A DNA stretch of 64,000 nucleotides, taken from Yersinia proxima (GTDB taxonomy: Bacteria > Pseudomonadota > Gammaproteobacteria > Enterobacterales > Enterobacteriaceae). Location of the stretch: contig NZ_CABHYG010000024.1 of the NCBI RefSeq assembly GCF_902170785.1, forward strand, positions 62,001 to 126,000, written 5' to 3'. Each line of letters opens with the position of its first letter. Within the stretch, counting starts at the first letter, position 1. The notes beneath the pieces are model-generated. The model had not been told where the DNA came from and made no database searches. It saw only the letters and a list, made by a program, of their open reading frames with translations. A program made the translations under genes and the position numbers. Positions 62,643 to 64,000 of this stretch are shown in pieces.

Positions 62643-64000
62643 TCCATTGAGTGCTGCCACTCGGTAGGCTTCCGCCATAGTTGGATAGTTGAAGGTAGTA
62701 TTAACGAAGTATTCGATAGTATTGCCTTCTCCTTTTTGTTCCATGATGGCCTGTCCGATGTGGATAATTTCAGCCGCACGTTCACCAAAGCAATGAATAC
62801 CGAGGATCTGCTTAGTCTCCCGATGGAACAGGATTTTTAAACTGCCAGTATCCATGCCAACAATTTGCGCCCGTGCGAGATGTTTAAATTGCGCACGACC
62901 CACCTCGTAGGGGACTTTCATCGCCGTCAGATCTTGCTCTGTTTTACCCACTGAACTGATTTCCGGAATAGTATAAATTCCGGTTGGAATATCTTCGATC
63001 AGGTGAGTATTCGCTTCGCCTTTGATCATTGCCTGTGCTGCAATTCGCCCTTGGTCATAAGCCGCAGAGGCAAGACTTGGGTAGCCAATCACATCCCCAA
63101 CTGCATACACATGGGGAAGTGCTGTCTGATACATGCTGTTGACCTTCAACAAGCCACGGCTATCCGCTTCCAGTCCAATTTTCTCTAAGCCTAAGCCACT
63201 GGTATTACCGGTGCGCCCATTGGCATACAGCAAGCAATCCGCTTTGACCTTTTTACCTGACTTCAGATGGACAATCACTCCATCAACTGTCCCTTCAATT
63301 TGCTCAAACTCTTCGTTGTGGCGGATAACCACGCCGTTATTCCAGAAATGGTATGAGAGGGCATCTGACATTTCCTGATCGAGGAAAGCCAGCAGGCGGT
63401 CGCGGGTATTGATTAAATCAACTTTGACACTCAAGCCACGGAAAATTGAAGCGTATTCACAGCCAATAACTCCGGCACCATAGATAATGACGTGTTGGGG
63501 CTCATGGCTGAGCTGTAAAATAGTATCGCTGTCGTAAATGCGTTCGTGGGTAAAATCAACATTTGCCGGGCGATAGGGGCGTGAGCCAGTCGCAATCACG
63601 ATATTCTCGGCTCGCAATGTATCGCTAGTACCATCTGCATAACGCACGTTGATGGTATTGGCATCAATAAAACTAGCATCGCCGGAGAACATTTGGCAGT
63701 GATTACGATCATAAAAGCCTTGTCGCATACGGGTTTGCTGGTTAATAACACGGTCCGCATGGTTTAAAATATCAGAAAAAGAAGAACTGATAGTTCGGGC
63801 ATTGTCGCTGTAGAGTGGGTTTTGATTGAACTCGATAATACGGCTAACGGCGTGGCGCAAGGCTTTGGAAGGGATAGTGCCCCAATGGGTGCAACCACCG
63901 CCCACATTACTGTACCGTTCAATCACGGCAACGCGGGCACCTTGCTTGACCAACCCCATAGCGGCGCCTTCACCGCCAGGACCCGAGCCAATAACAATGG
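62625..64000 (-). CDS. sthA: Soluble pyridine nucleotide transhydrogenase, C-terminal most part (start beyond window)
   Basis: Flavoprotein that transfers hydride from NADPH to NAD+. Reading leftward, the frame is open to the window end: the leader [20 protein letters not shown] runs through 64000, so the true start lies outside. The nucleotide motif [26 protein letters not shown] (Thr in place of the first redox Cys, as usual in SthA) and [19 protein letters not shown] are visible. Convergent with oxyR, as in E. coli. Confidence 0.95.
   Translation of the reverse strand, partial: IVIGSGPGGEGAAMGLVKQGARVAVIERYSNVGGGCTHWGTIPSKALRHAVSRIIEFNQNPLYSDNARTISSSFSDILNHADRVINQQTRMRQGFYDRNHCQMFSGDASFIDANTINVRYADGTSDTLRAENIVIATGSRPYRPANVDFTHERIYDSDTILQLSHEPQHVIIYGAGVIGCEYASIFRGLSVKVDLINTRDRLLAFLDQEMSDALSYHFWNNGVVIRHNEEFEQIEGTVDGVIVHLKSGKKVKADCLLYANGRTGNTSGLGLEKIGLEADSRGLLKVNSMYQTALPHVYAVGDVIGYPSLASAAYDQGRIAAQAMIKGEANTHLIEDIPTGIYTIPEISSVGKTEQDLTAMKVPYEVGRAQFKHLARAQIVGMDTGSLKILFHRETKQILGIHCFGERAAEIIHIGQAIMEQKGEGNTIEYFVNTTFNYPTMAEAYRVAALNGLNRLF

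Overview
The window is chromosomal DNA of an enterobacterium, most likely a Yersinia. The backbone gene order (gpmI-yibN-grxC-secB-gpsA-cysE, cpxARP-fieF-pfkA-sbp-tpiA, fpr-glpXKF-zapB-rraA-menA-hslUV-ftsN-cytR-priA-rpmE, metJBLF, ppc-argECBH, oxyR-sthA) is that of the E. coli relatives. The Yersinia-type additions are emrD between fpr and glpX, a hemophore (has) locus between argH and oxyR, and ERIC repeats, one of them carrying the roughly 70-bp insert described for Yersinia ERICs. Species assignment is not possible by eye; the orphan toxin genes and the expanded has locus would fit a non-pestis Yersinia.

Layout: 1-5.4 kb carries envC (cut by the window edge), gpmI, then yibN-grxC-secB-gpsA-cysE. 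5.4-16 kb carries an ERIC with insert, trmL, ada, the divergent envelope-stress genes cpxRA/cpxP with CpxR boxes, fieF, pfkA, sbp, tpiA, yiiQ and yiiR. 16-24.9 kb carries fpr, emrD, the glycerol operon glpFKX, zapB, rraA and menA. 25-31.4 kb carries hslVU, ftsN, cytR and priA. 31.7-36.4 kb carries rpmE and the methionine regulon metJ/metBL with tandem Met boxes. 36.4-40.4 kb holds metF flanked by two foreign-looking, AT-rich genes: an apparent protein-kinase effector on one side and an ExoS-like arginine ADP-ribosyltransferase on the other. 40.5-48.2 kb carries ppc and the divergent argE/argCBH.

The most unusual region is 48.2-59.1 kb, a Fur-box-preceded has locus: hasR (TonB-dependent hemophore receptor), five tandem hasA-like genes, hasD and hasE (type I secretion ABC transporter and adaptor) and hasB (dedicated TonB-like energiser). 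The first HasA keeps the Tyr and His residues of the heme-binding strand. The other four keep the N-terminal motif and the C-terminal export signal but have lost the heme-ligand Tyr and the loop around it. This looks like an expansion of one secreted hemophore into a set of co-exported, probably non-heme-binding paralogs of unknown role. A 9-bp tandem repeat and a hairpin separate the canonical gene from the divergent ones.

The right end (59.1-64 kb) is an oxidative-stress block: a flavoprotein disulfide reductase of the dihydrolipoamide dehydrogenase family, a hybrid peroxiredoxin-glutaredoxin, divergent oxyR with an OxyR-like site between them, and sthA running off the window. All product names rest on reading the sequence and remembered family features; no database search was run.
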